A stretch of DNA of 64,000 bases, taken from Hypomesus transpacificus. Taxonomy: Eukaryota; Chordata; Actinopteri; Osmeriformes; Osmeridae. Numbering within the stretch: the stretch's first letter is position 1; each line of letters begins with the position of its first letter. A program made the position numbers and the translations under genes. The notes beneath the pieces were generated by a model. The model ran no database searches and was not told the DNA's origin. It saw only the letters and a list, made by a program, of their open reading frames with translations. The DNA lies in contig NC_061064.1 of assembly GCF_021917145.1 (NCBI RefSeq), forward strand, positions 5,596,091-5,660,090. Reading direction: 5' to 3'. This document shows, in pieces, positions 1 through 12,400 of this stretch.

Positions 1-1459
1 CAATTACAGCTGTGAGTCTGATGGGCTGAATCTTGAGTGATGACTTCTGTCATTTCACAACACCTTAGAGGCTAGATATGTGTGCTGTGCACACATTCAC
101 CGTTCTGGCCATAGAAACTTGTAGCTTTTTTGTTGTTACCTAGTTTCCAATGGCCTTGTCTTTGATCAAATCAGTCTCATTCTTTCTCGGTCAACCCATT
201 TAGGGAGACAGCCTGATTTACAAAGGTTTTCTTGACCATGCTTTGTTTTTCATACCTATCTGCTGATAGGAACTTGTCCACAACATTGTTCTCTTGAACA
301 TTTCATGGTGCTCATGGTTGAATGTATCCATTAAAATGCACTACCCTGCTCAGAAACTGCAGAATTGATCCTGAAATCTATGTAACACAGGTGTGTGTGA
401 TTTTAAAGGTAATTGGTTGCACTTAAAATTGGATCTTTTTAATGACTTAACTTGTGCTACTACTTCTATTGTAGTAATACTAATAATAATAACAACTTTT
501 ATTTCAGGCAATGAAACTTTTTGAAAATGGGGTTAGAGATGCTATAGGCACTGTACATTCAAAGTTGTCACCCTTGTACAGTGCTAATTTCAACACACAG
601 ACAAACACTAAAGTTCCAAGTGGCTAGTACAACACAGTCCCAACCAGTCCCAGTGCTAGGCACAAAAGCAACGTAGCTATGGAACTAAAGCACCCTGTGT
701 GGAGAAGGGAAGGAATGAAGAAATGAAGAAAGTAGAGTCAGTTCAGATTAATTACAAGTTTTTATCAGTGATAATTTAACATGATAAACTTTGACTTTAT
801 CATTATTCCGCATAAACTTCATGTTTATTCAATAAAACCTTTATTGATACAAACAAAAAATCTAACCTTGAGAGGAGTTTGCTGGAAGAAAGAAAAAATA
901 AGTTAGGCATTAGAGGAGGCTAGTGAGTTATAACAAACAAGCCGAGTGACACACACACACACATACACACACACACACACACCTCTGATAGTAAAGGTGG
1001 TCTCCATGCCAGCGTGGATATGATTTGAAACGTGACAGTGTAGCAGCCACGTTCCAGGGTTACCGGCTACCATCTCGATGGTCTGGAACGTTCCTGGGAA
1101 CAGGTCAAACACGTCTGCACGGTGGACGTGGTCCGTCTGACACACACACACAAACAAAAGACACACAAAGACACGCATACACGCACGTATGCGGACAGAT
1201 GCATGCACACACACAGACATCGACACATGCACGCACACAAGAGAAGAACAGAGAGAAGAGCAACAAGAGAGAAAAATACCAGGATGGAGGGAGGGAGGAA
1301 AGGAAGGAACACAGTAGGGGGGGTTAGACAGACCTAATCAAACCATGAAGCTCTGTGCCTTAAAGGGCTGACTTCATGCTCCTTCAGTGTTCTATCCATG
1401 AAGGAAGAGGGTTAACATGATGGGAACTGTAGTCTAGGAAAGTGCACGTCCCTTCTGTG
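1..1459. repeat. Distal copy of ~1.46-kb direct segmental duplication
   Basis: This block is repeated almost base for base at 2599-4054. The left edge runs off the window. Differences I can see are one extra T in a T run, a shorter CA microsatellite in the second copy and one substitution near the right edge. It carries the last two coding exons of the ferroxidase gene plus its polyadenylation signal. The part below 860 is AT-rich non-coding DNA resembling a degraded dispersed fish repeat (fragments such as cagctgtgagtct), with no gene I can support. Confidence 0.93.
862..1136 (-). pseudogene. Orphan duplicate of the last two hephl1-like exons
   Basis: Exon 18 copy (1136-983, 154 nt) encodes the domain-6 copper motif [13 protein letters not shown]. 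Exon 19 copy (881-862) encodes ANSSQG and a TAG stop, followed within about 20 nt by AATAAA on the minus strand (845-840). Both are identical at protein level to the proximal pair at 3731-3459, and their splice sites are intact. The proximal pair already finishes the gene, so this pair is either a silent leftover, an alternative downstream 3' end, or an assembly duplication. The CA/GT run at 951-982 directly abuts the exon 18 donor. Confidence 0.8.
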
Positions 1460-2598
1460 TTCACTTCTTTAACAAAGGACAGCAACAGCAACAGGCGAAT
1501 GTATTTGGGTTATTTTGTAGTAAAATATAGTTGGATTAAGTAGCCTGCTGCGGAAACTTGGAACAAATTGGATTTATCTCCGAACGATTTGAACTGTTAT
1601 AACAAACTGCAAGGAACCTTCAATTGCTGTGAAACTTTAGCGCCACCACAAGGTTGAGTAAGTTGTGTGAACAGTGAGGAGCACCCAAGGCTGCGCGCCA
1701 TAATGACCGACTCACAGACAAGTGATGAACAAGTAATTTTATTGCACTTTAGAAATGACCATATAAAATACGCATACAGCTTAAGCCTAGGAATCATGTG
1801 AAACACTGTCAGAATGTGCATCCATGTACATTCTTCACAACTGAATTGATTGAATAATGAACTTAACTAGAAAGTGCATTTCCTGCATGCGTTGGAATGC
1901 TGAAAGCTGAAAGCTGAAATAAATTTTAAAATATTGAAAAAAGTTGACCAGATATCAAAGGTGATTTTTTAAAAATAGTTTGGGGTTTTGTCAACATTTT
2001 AAATGTTGGCTGTACCTGAAAGATTGAGGAAGAAGAAGGATTTGAAAGTTGAAGTTTAAGAGGATTTGAAAATATTATGAATATTGATTTATATTAATTC
2101 AAGCATAAGAGGTAGAAGGCTTAGAGGTCACAGCTGGTGACCCCTGAAACTGCTGATTTTTTTGATAGCTGAACGGTTTTAATGGCTGAAAATTTGAAAA
2201 GGCACTGAAAGGTGCTACGGAAAAATAGAATTAAAAAATGAAATTGATAAAGATTCGAAGAACAATAGTTCCAATCCTAAAGCAGCATTCCAACATTTAT
2301 GTATCTTCACTCACCATTCTACAATATTGTATAATTGTAAGAATTGATTGGTTTGACAGTGTTGATTATATATGCTTGCTTGCTACACAAACAAATACAG
2401 TAGTATGCAATCGAATAAGATGTACAGTGCCTATAGAACGTGCCCTCTTGAACATTCTAGCATTTTGTTGACTTCCAACATTTTTGTTGTATTCACACAG
2501 CATACTCCACGCTATACAAATGACATATTCAAAATACAAAAGTGGTAGGCCTATTCAAATTTGTCTCCAAACGCCCGAGTTAATGCGTGATGGCAGCA
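1460..2598. other. Spacer between the two duplication copies
   Basis: This AT-rich non-coding sequence shows no exon or long ORF that I recognise. Near the right end (about 2425-2598) the text resembles the terminus of a Tc1-like or related dispersed fish element (phrases such as acagtgcctatagaacgtg, followed by attttgttg). That match is from memory and is weak. Confidence 0.4.
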
Positions 2599-4054
2599 AT
2601 TACAGCTGTGAGTCTGATGGGCTGAATCTTGAGTGATGACTTCTGTCATTTCACAACACCTTAGAGGCTAGATATGTGTGCTGTGCACACATTCACCGTT
2701 CTGGCCATAGAAACTTGTAGCTTTTTTTGTTGTTACCTAGTTTCCAATGGCCTTGTCTTTGATCAAATCAGTCTCATTCTTTCTCGGTCAACCCATTTAG
2801 GGAGACAGCCTGATTTACAAAGGTTTTCTTGACCATGCTTTGTTTTTCATACCTATCTGCTGATAGGAACTTGTCCACAACATTGTTCTCTTGAACATTT
2901 CATGGTGCTCATGGTTGAATGTATCCATTAAAATGCACTACCCTGCTCAGAAACTGCAGAATTGATCCTGAAATCTATGTAACACAGGTGTGTGTGATTT
3001 TAAAGGTAATTGGTTGCACTTAAAATTGGATCTTTTTAATGACTTAACTTGTGCTACTACTTCTATTGTAGTAATACTAATAATAATAACAACTTTTATT
3101 TCAGGCAATGAAACTTTTTGAAAATGGGGTTAGAGATGCTATAGGCACTGTACATTCAAAGTTGTCACCCTTGTACAGTGCTAATTTCAACACACAGACA
3201 AACACTAAAGTTCCAAGTGGCTAGTACAACACAGTCCCAACCAGTCCCAGTGCTAGGCACAAAAGCAACGTAGCTATGGAACTAAAGCACCCTGTGTGGA
3301 GAAGGGAAGGAATGAAGAAATGAAGAAAGTAGAGTCAGTTCAGATTAATTACAAGTTTTTATCAGTGATAATTTAACATGATAAACTTTGACTTTATCAT
3401 TATTCCGCATAAACTTCATGTTTATTCAATAAAACCTTTATTGATACAAACAAAAAATCTAACCTTGAGAGGAGTTTGCTGGAAGAAAGAAAAAATAAGT
3501 TAGGCATTAGAGGAGGCTAGTGAGTTATAACAAACAAGCCGAGTGACACACACACACACATACACACACACACACACCTCTGATAGTAAAGGTGGTCTCC
3601 ATGCCAGCGTGGATATGATTTGAAACGTGACAGTGTAGCAGCCACGTTCCAGGGTTACCGGCTACCATCTCGATGGTCTGGAACGTTCCTGGGAACAGGT
3701 CAAACACGTCTGCACGGTGGACGTGGTCCGTCTGACACACACACACAAACAAAAGACACACAAAGACACGCATACACGCACGTATGCGGACAGATGCATG
3801 CACACACACAGACATCGACACATGCACGCACACAAGAGAAGAACAGAGAGAAGAGCAACAAGAGAGAAAAATACCAGGATGGAGGGAGGGAGGAAAGGAA
3901 GGAACACAGTAGGGGGGGTTAGACAGACCTAATCAAACCATGAAGCTCTGTGCCTTAAAGGGCTGACTTCATGCTCCTTCAGTGTTCTATCCATGAAGGA
4001 AGAGGGTTAAGATGATGGGAACTGTAGTCTAGGAAAGTGCACGTCCCTTCTGTG
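2599..4054. repeat. Proximal copy of ~1.46-kb direct segmental duplication
   Basis: This is the second copy of the block at 1-1459, at an offset of about 2598 bases. Homology ends after a shared stretch ending gtcccttctgtg, beyond which the two copies diverge completely. It contains the functional terminal exons of the hephl1-like gene (3731-3578 and 3478-3459) and its AATAAA signal. Confidence 0.93.
3437..3442 (-). terminator. Polyadenylation signal AATAAA of hephl1-like gene
   Basis: TTTATT on the plus strand reads AATAAA on the gene strand, about 17 nt past the TAG stop. The 3' UTR would therefore be very short. An identical signal occurs in the duplicate at 840-845. Confidence 0.6.
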
Positions 4055-5239
4055 GGATGGACACATCATCTAAATGCCACCGTCCTGCAAGTGTCCTGCT
4101 CTGAGAGAAACACCCTAGGAGTGCCCTGAACCACGTTACATGGTTCATGAATAAGTTGTTCATGAAAAACTTAGTCATGTGTACATTTTTCCATTACAGT
4201 GTATTTCACTGTTAAATGGCATTTTTGGCATGGTTGCGATGATGGTATTGGGTATGATCGTGTGAGTTAGGGCTCATGATGACGGTTAGAATGACGAACG
4301 TGGATCATGATAGCCACAGTTATGGAGATGGAAATGATTATAATGACAGTGGAAGCTGAGGAGAAGGATGATGATGATGATGATGACGGTGTACCTTGTA
4401 TGTGAAGGTCTCGGCGTGGAAGTGAACCGTATGAATGTCCATCTCATTCCCCATGCCCAGAAGGTACCAGTCTACCAACTCCCCCCTGGTCATGGCCAAG
4501 CCTTTCAGGTTACCGTACACTTGACCGTTTATACCTACCACACACACACACACCATGCATACAAACAGTAATGATCAATCATGAAGAGCTACAATACATG
4601 ATAAAAAAACTCACATTGTCTATCCATCCATTCAATCCTCCATCTATATATACATGCATACATACACACATCCATCCATCCCTCTCTCTCCATCTCCCAC
4701 CATGCATCATATTGCTCTCCACAAAGCTGTCGTCCGAGGTGAAGTTGTCAGGGTTGGTGTTGAGGTAGGTCCTGATGTTGTCCTTCAGGTACCACGACTG
4801 GTTCTCGTTGAACACCAGGAAGAGCAGAGCGAATTCCCGCTGGGCATCCGTCCTCCGCCTGTCCCCTCCTCCTCCCCCGGCCCCCAGCCCACTCAGAGTC
4901 CCCTTTCTGCACACCACCAAGGGCCCCAGCAGACCACTGTACAGGTCCTGCACACACACACATACATAGATATACACACACACACACATTAGTGGCATAA
5001 CTTGAAGTGAAAACTGTGATTATATAAAAGCCCTTACATTAAATACTTGGTGTGTGTATGTGTGTGTGTGTGTTTACCTTGATGAAATCCACAGGGGAGT
5101 AGTAGACGTAAGAGATGCAGTTGGGGTCAGAGAGCCCTGGGCCGGACCCCTCAGGGACATCCCACCGGAACTCTGTCATAAAGCCTGACAAGAGACACAC
5201 ACATAGTCAAGCATTACACTCCCCAGATAGATTAGATTA

Positions 5240-5271
<32 letters not shown>

Positions 5272-6183
5272 GATAGATAATATAGACAGATACAGTAGAT
5301 AGATAGATAGATGATCAAATATACAGTACCAATCAAAAGTTTGGACACGTTTTCCCATTATTATATGAGGAATGTTATATTATTTAGAGATGTTGTTTAG
5401 AATGTTTATTACCTCATACAAAAGCAGAAAAAGTTCTCAGACGAAAGATAACGCACACTAAGACACGCAGAGACTTTCATGGAAATTGTGGGATAAGAAA
5501 CGCACACACCAGAGTATAAAGAAGTCCTTTAATGCATCCCTCGATTCCTGTGTCTCCCCTCTCTCACCTGGTTCAACAGGAGTGCGCGTGTCGCTGGTCT
5601 CAATACCATGGGCATAGATAGAGTAGGGCCGACTGGCATTGTTCCTGAAGGTGATTAGAATCTGCTCCCCAACTTCTGCCCTGATAATGGGGCCTGGGGG
5701 ACAGATACACAAACAATGATTGACAGAACGTAGAAGATCATCTTCTACAATGATATGTTATTGTCATGAGATAGGATGAGTGGTGGTAACGCATGTTGAT
5801 TCGAAGCAAACCTACCTATGATTCCCAAGTGTTGCTGGTCTGCCTGTCGTTTCCTCTGCGTCCTGAAGGTGGCATCAGTGTACTCTCTGTAAACCGCTTT
5901 CTTATAGCGAGAGCCTATCTGCCGCTCACCTTTGCCGACAAACATGTTTCCTGGACTAAGGACATAAAATATACAACAACAAAAAAACTGGTAACAAAAT
6001 ACAGAAACACCGTTTCTTGGAATATTAAAAATGCCACCTCCCAGACTGATAGCCATCTTGGCTGGACTCATTTCCATTGTCCTAGAAAGCTTCCAGACAG
6101 ACAACGTCACTGAGGCGAAAGATTGAGAATTCTAATAAAGGTCAACAGTTTCAATGAAACACTAAAACAATCTTGCTTTGTGA

Positions 6184-6216
<33 letters not shown>

Positions 6217-6463
6217 CCACCTGTTGTCCAGGGTGGCTTGGTGTTTCTCCAGCTCCCAGGAACGGGAAGGTGAGTAGTCCCACTCCACCTCCTCGGCGCT
6301 GATGAAGAACTGGACCACGGCCAAGGGACGTGTGTTTGCCAGGGTCTGTGTGAAGTTCCTCCCAGGGCACTGCGCCACAGAGTACTGCTGTCTCATGCCA
6401 GCCATGTAATGATCCATCACCCTGCAGTTCACCTCATACACACCTGGGTACAACGGGTTGGGG

Positions 6464-6497
<34 letters not shown>

Positions 6498-9400
6498 GTA
6501 GAGATGGTAAGAGGACAGAGGTCAAAGGTCACACGCCCTGGTCCTGGTCACATGCTCCTAGATGAGAGCTCGTTGGCACAGCAGTACAGGCTGGAAGTGT
6601 GTGTGGTTTTTGGAAGTGGAGAAGCCATTGTGTGGATATTGTCTTTTTTGTCTATGTTGAGACCACAAAGTTTGACTTGAGGTTAAAGCTGTCTACACAG
6701 AGACTATAAATTAACTTAAGGGTATAGCAAGGTTTATTTGGATCTCTGGCTTTGGCTTGCATTCCTGTAACCACCCATGTACTGTAAAGTTTAGTCACGC
6801 ATTTCCGGTTTTCAAGTGTTTAGAAGTTAAGATGATGTCATGGTCCATGGGCCAGTTTATCCTGATTGTCAGCTATTAGTAAATACTTTCAATTTCGAAC
6901 GTAAAGTACTGATGTCAAGACCTTGAAATGTATGTTCTGACCAAACTCTCACACACAATACTCTTACTCTTACTCTTCATAGCTGTATGACATCTACTTT
7001 CACACCATACAATCGTGTCTAAACAACAATAGGAAGAGGTTTTTTAAGCCAGATGACAGTTCATGGCCAACAGGATGCCTTCAGTCACAGCAATCTATGA
7101 TGGATTCCCTGTTTGGCAAGGCCTGTGTTTATCTATGCGAGTGTGGATTGTGTCTGGGGACTGAAATGACTGTGAAGGGCTGCTGCGTGTGTGTGTGTGT
7201 CCGTGTGTGTCCGTGTGTGTGTGTGTAGACCAAATAATGACTGACCAGCTCTCCTTGCATTCATAGTCACAGTAGCCGTAGTGTGAGGGAACAGTTTGAG
7301 TGTGTCCCGGGTTGTGCCCTGCCTTTGGAAGGTGTTGCCCTGGAAGTAAATCCCATGGATGTCTGTCTCGGTTCCCAGACCAAAGGTGTACCACACAATC
7401 CTGTCCCCGGAGCATAGCTCCAGGCCAGGAAGGTTCCCGTACACAAACCCATTCACTGCTGGGATGCAGAAAAATAAACAGAGTTGGATATCAGTGACTG
7501 AGAACAAAAACGAGATAAAAACAGAAACACTGACAAAAATACACCAGCCGCAGTCAATATATGATTGAAAAAATCAGCAATCGTCAAATCTTCATCTTAT
7601 TCCTGGTAGGGGTTGTCTGAGGACCGTGACCAACCGCCCATCCTGCTGTCACACACACACAAAAGCCCTCTCAAGTTGTGTTGGAACAGTACCATGCATC
7701 TTGTTGCTTTCCAGAAAGTTATCGTCCTCTGGGTTGGACTCATTAGTTCCGTAAGTATCAATGTTCGCTTGGAGATACCAGCTCAGGTTCTCATCCATAA
7801 TGGAAAACAGCAGGAACATCTCCTTATCTACTCCTCTCTGTCAAACACACACACATACACTGGGAACAAGTACACACAAATACTCTTCCCGCAGGTAAAT
7901 TCGGCCATCTTGGAAGGCTAAATAGTGGACCGGTGTGGTACCTGTATGCCTGAACCTCCCAGAGTTCCTTTCTTGCACACCAGCAGGGGTCCTACCAGGC
8001 CAGAGTTGGTGTCCTGGATGGGGTCACAGGCAGAGTAGTACAGGTAGGGGATGCAGGGGGGGTCTGAGGGCGAGGGACCCTCCAACACCTGCCAGCTATA
8101 GGTGAAGGTCTGGCCTGGGGGGACTTGGGAGCCGGGTTTCTCAGCTCCTGATGGACACACACGGGAGTAGCAAGGACGGATTCATGACTAATAGGTTAAA
8201 GAACAGAAATATAGAACAGAAATATAGAACAGAAATATGTTTTCAGAGTGGTGTGAAGGTGTTTGTGTGCGTGTCTGAAAGTGAGAGTGTGCTATGTATA
8301 TGTGTGAGTGTGTATGCACATGTATATGCGTGAGTGTGTGTGTGTGTGTGCTGTTAGACAATGCTTGTTTCGGACCATCCTGGTAGCTGGTGCCCTGGAA
8401 GCGTTTCTCAAACTGCAGGCCGTGAGGCTGGATACTGTAGTTCCTGTCTGCCTTGTTCATGAACGTCACCTGGAGGGTGTCCCCGACCTCAGCCCTCAAC
8501 ACAGGCCCTGGGTACAGGACAGCAAGCACACACCGTAGTTACACACTGACTCTTAAAGAGAGAGGGAGGAAAGTCAGGAAGAGAGAGCTAGACAGGCAGA
8601 GAGCTAGAGATATGGAGAGAAGGCAGGAAAGGTAGAAAGAGAGGCTGATGAGAGATGGAGCAGCTCACCTAACAGGCCGTGATGAAGGGACTCCGGCGTC
8701 ACCGGCGTCCTGGTGGAGAACGTGGCGTCTGTGTAGGCCCGGTACACCACCTTCTGGTACCTGCCCCCAAGCCTGCCTTCTGTCCTGCCTAAAAACACTT
8801 CAGACGGACTGGGAGGGGGAAGGGAAAGAGGTCTCTTTATACCCCTTTGATAAGTCTGTTGGATGGAATGTCTCACTACAGCGAAATAGGGCGGAGTTGA
8901 CGGGCCAGGCGGAAAAGGAGTCCAAGGTACATAGTACCTGCCCTCTCAATTGCACTTGGCACACTTGGAACTACTGAACAACCTAAAGATATTTCACGGG
9001 CACGGTTGCATTCATAAACGGCCTCAGTATCTTGTCCTCAAAACCTATATTTACCTTTCACCCTCTGTGAGTGATATGTTGTTTATCTTGTCCATTCCTG
9101 AAGGAGCGTAGTCCCACCTGACCTGCTCGGCTGCCAGGTAGTATTTCCGCACTTGGCCACCGGGAGGAGCCCCTGGGGGCCTGTCTCCCATTCCACAGGA
9201 CGATACCTGATAGAAGGCCTGCATCCCAGCTGGACAACACAACACAACCACGCACAAGTACACACGCGCACACACACACACCCCAGAGGGAGGTCAGGAA
9301 CAATGACACAGGAGCTATTATAAAACCTGTATTTAACAGCTGCAGGGAACACTTATAGGGTTAATCACCCAATGCTTGCTCAGCAGAACCAGGGCCCCAG

Positions 9401-12400
9401 TCGATGTCACAGGGCTAGGGAAGCGTCACAGGAGGACATAAGAGCACCGAGGAGAGCAAATGATTTCCCTTTCTCCTTTTGGAGTAATCACTGACCTGAA
9501 TTCCTTCTGGTCTAATTACGTGCTTTTTTTCAAGGTGTGTTGACTGTGTAAATTCAGGCAAACGTATGATGACTTGTAAGAGAGCGACCACAGCATTCCA
9601 GGGGGAGGAAATATGGTTGTTATTTCCTAAACTCAGCATTATTGATCATTCAGCTGGTCGATGTCTGCTTCTCTCACCTCGTGGGTAGTAGTCTGAAAGA
9701 ACGTCCTGCACTGGACTCTAAGGGTACATGGGGAATAGCCAATCCAAAACATCACCTAGGGCATCATATTATCTTGGTCTGGCATGTCTTGACATGTCAG
9801 GTAAAAGCTATGGAGCCACTGCTTAACCTTTGAAAGAGGGAGATGTGCTGCTACTGGCTGTTATCTAACCATGGGACCCCGTGTCAAAAATACAGGGCCT
9901 TGTCTTGGCAAAGTCCAGAAGGATCCGTGTGTGGAGCAGAATATGAGATGTTGAGACCAGACTTTGTGATTTTTTGGCAACCACGACACATTCTCCTCAG
10001 TCAGAAGTTAAGGGGCAGCGCTCCTACCCTGCAGGTGGTCGTTGACTTGGCAGCTCAGCAACCACTTCCCCGTCGTCATGGGGACCATCTCAGTGGTGAC
10101 AAAGGTGGCTGGGAACAGGCTGACGGTGTCGCCGCGGTGACCGCGGTCCAAAAGCGTGCTGCCCTGGAAGTAGGCGGTGTGAATGTCCACCTCGTTCCCC
10201 ATGCCAAACAGGTGCACGGCCACACGACGGAACTGGCACAGCTCAATGCCGGGCAGGTTACCGTACATGTACCCGTTGATAGCTATCAGAGGGCAGAGAA
10301 GGGGAGAGAGGAAGAGAACACACATGGTGCTTGTCAAGCTAGGCGTGTGACAATGTGAAGGTGGGCCTTGTCCACGTGACTATCAACTGCTGTCACAAAC
10401 AAACAGAAAAAAAGCAAAAGCACACTGTACTGTCACAAGCTGTTCGGTTTCTTTTTTGATTCAGATACTTTACACCACTGACTGATCAAGAGTGGATGAG
10501 AAAAAAGAAGGAAGGCCCTTGGAATAAACCCATTCAGTTGGGCAACAGAAACCATCATCTACAGGACTACAAGACCCACCATGCATCAAGTTGGACTCCT
10601 TGAAGTCTGGGTCTTCCCGGTCAACTCCATCTGGATCAGAGCAGAAGGTACGGATGTTCTCCTCCTGGTACCAGCTCATGGACTCATCCGTCACTGTGAA
10701 CATCAGGAACAGGAACTGGTCCACATCTATGCGCTCTGGTTCTGGCCTGGCCTGGGCAGCTCCAGATACAGGACTGTCCCTCAGGATTCCTGGTTAAACA
10801 CAAAACTACTTTTAGAACCACAATGTTGCTCTAAAATCTTAGATTGTGATGACCTGATTCAACATCTGGAACTGGGGAAAATGATAGGCAACTGCAATCC
10901 CATAGTTGGGTATGTTTGACTTATTACCCAACATCATGAAACAGAATCAGTCCCGCGAGTGTCTGACTGTAAGGCATGTCAAACATCCCTTAATTGCTGT
11001 CAAATTCATTCATCTAATGGATGCATCCGACATAGGTCCGGTATTGTGTACCTTTCCCCTACCGCTACACACAGCCCACCTTTCTTGCAGGTGAACAGTC
11101 CGCCTATGAGTCCAGAGGAGACCTCCCTGGGAGCCTCCAAGTGGGAGTGGTAGACCCAGGTTAGGCAGTTGGCGTCCCCCTCCGTAGGGGCATATTCTGG
11201 CCTCACCTCCCAGCGGTAGGTGTAATTGCTGCCTGGTGGCACGTGGTCATCATGCTTTAGCTTGCCGGAGGTCCCGTCTGGGTACAGCGCCCCTAGTGGA
11301 CAAACATGTGGCATATTTTACAGTAAAAAACACAGAACCATGGAGGTATTGGAGCTAGACTACTGTAAAGGGGAAGACATGAAGACAAAGGGGAAGACAT
11401 CAACTTGTTAGTCCATGTGTACAGTCAACTCCGGAATTATTGGCACCCCTTGGCAAAGATTAGTAAAGTGTGATTTAAAATGTCACCTTTTTTCAGCTTA
11501 ATCACATTGGAAAGAATTAGTACAATCCAACCTTCAATTGAATGAAAAATATTTTTTGAAAAATAAGTCATCCAGAAATAATTATTTTGAGCAAAACCAT
11601 GTGACTTGCTTTTTACTCGTCTTTGCCAAGGGGTGCCAATCATTTTGGAACCCACTGTAGTATCCCTGAAAAGTGTCTTTAAAGTGTCAAATGTCTTTAA
11701 AATACAACTATTTTGTTGACTGGTGAATAAGTACCAATGGATTGAGATAAGGGACTGTCAGGTCAGGCGTTCAGACAGTAGCAAGGGGCCGAGGTTGAAG
11801 TGTTGTGATAAGTTTCCTATCCAGGATTATCACTCTTCTGGTTCATCATGAAATGGCAAGATACTACACTAAAATATATATTATTGGACATCTTCCTAAA
11901 ACACTTCACTCAGTAAATCTTTCATTACTAATGGATGTCAATAACTGTATCATCGTGGTCCTTATCTCCAACATCCAATTGTGTAAGGGTGCTTCATAAA
12001 ATAGACCAATGACCTCACAGCACAGAAGGTCCTGAAACAACCTTTGAGTTCTTATCTAGTCACATGACACAGCTTGAAAGATGTACATAAGTACATAAAG
12101 ATACCCAGCGCATGTTGTTTCAACTGTCACGTACTGGGGAAGACGCAGGCGGCCTGCTTTTAAGTACGGCTTGAAAGCCAAAACATTGTTTTCATTGCTC
12201 ACAGAAGGAGGATTTTAAGGGTGGATATCCTGCTGGATCTTAAAATATATCTAGACATAAGCCAGAAACTATCCAGAACGATTGTAGTCCAGATGACAGG
12301 CAGGACATGGTTTTCAGTAGTAAATCTATCGTAAGAAAATGCCTTTTTGAGCTCTCCCTCTTTTCTCCTGCTCTCGTGTACATTGACTGTCTTTCTTGTA

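Noticed and set aside
903-1337. Plus-strand and alternative-frame ORFs (Arg/His/Thr-rich, Cys/Val-rich) over the hephl1 terminal exons and their duplicate
   Set aside because: They read CA/GT microsatellites and the antisense of a real exon; only the minus-strand copper-site exon is supported.
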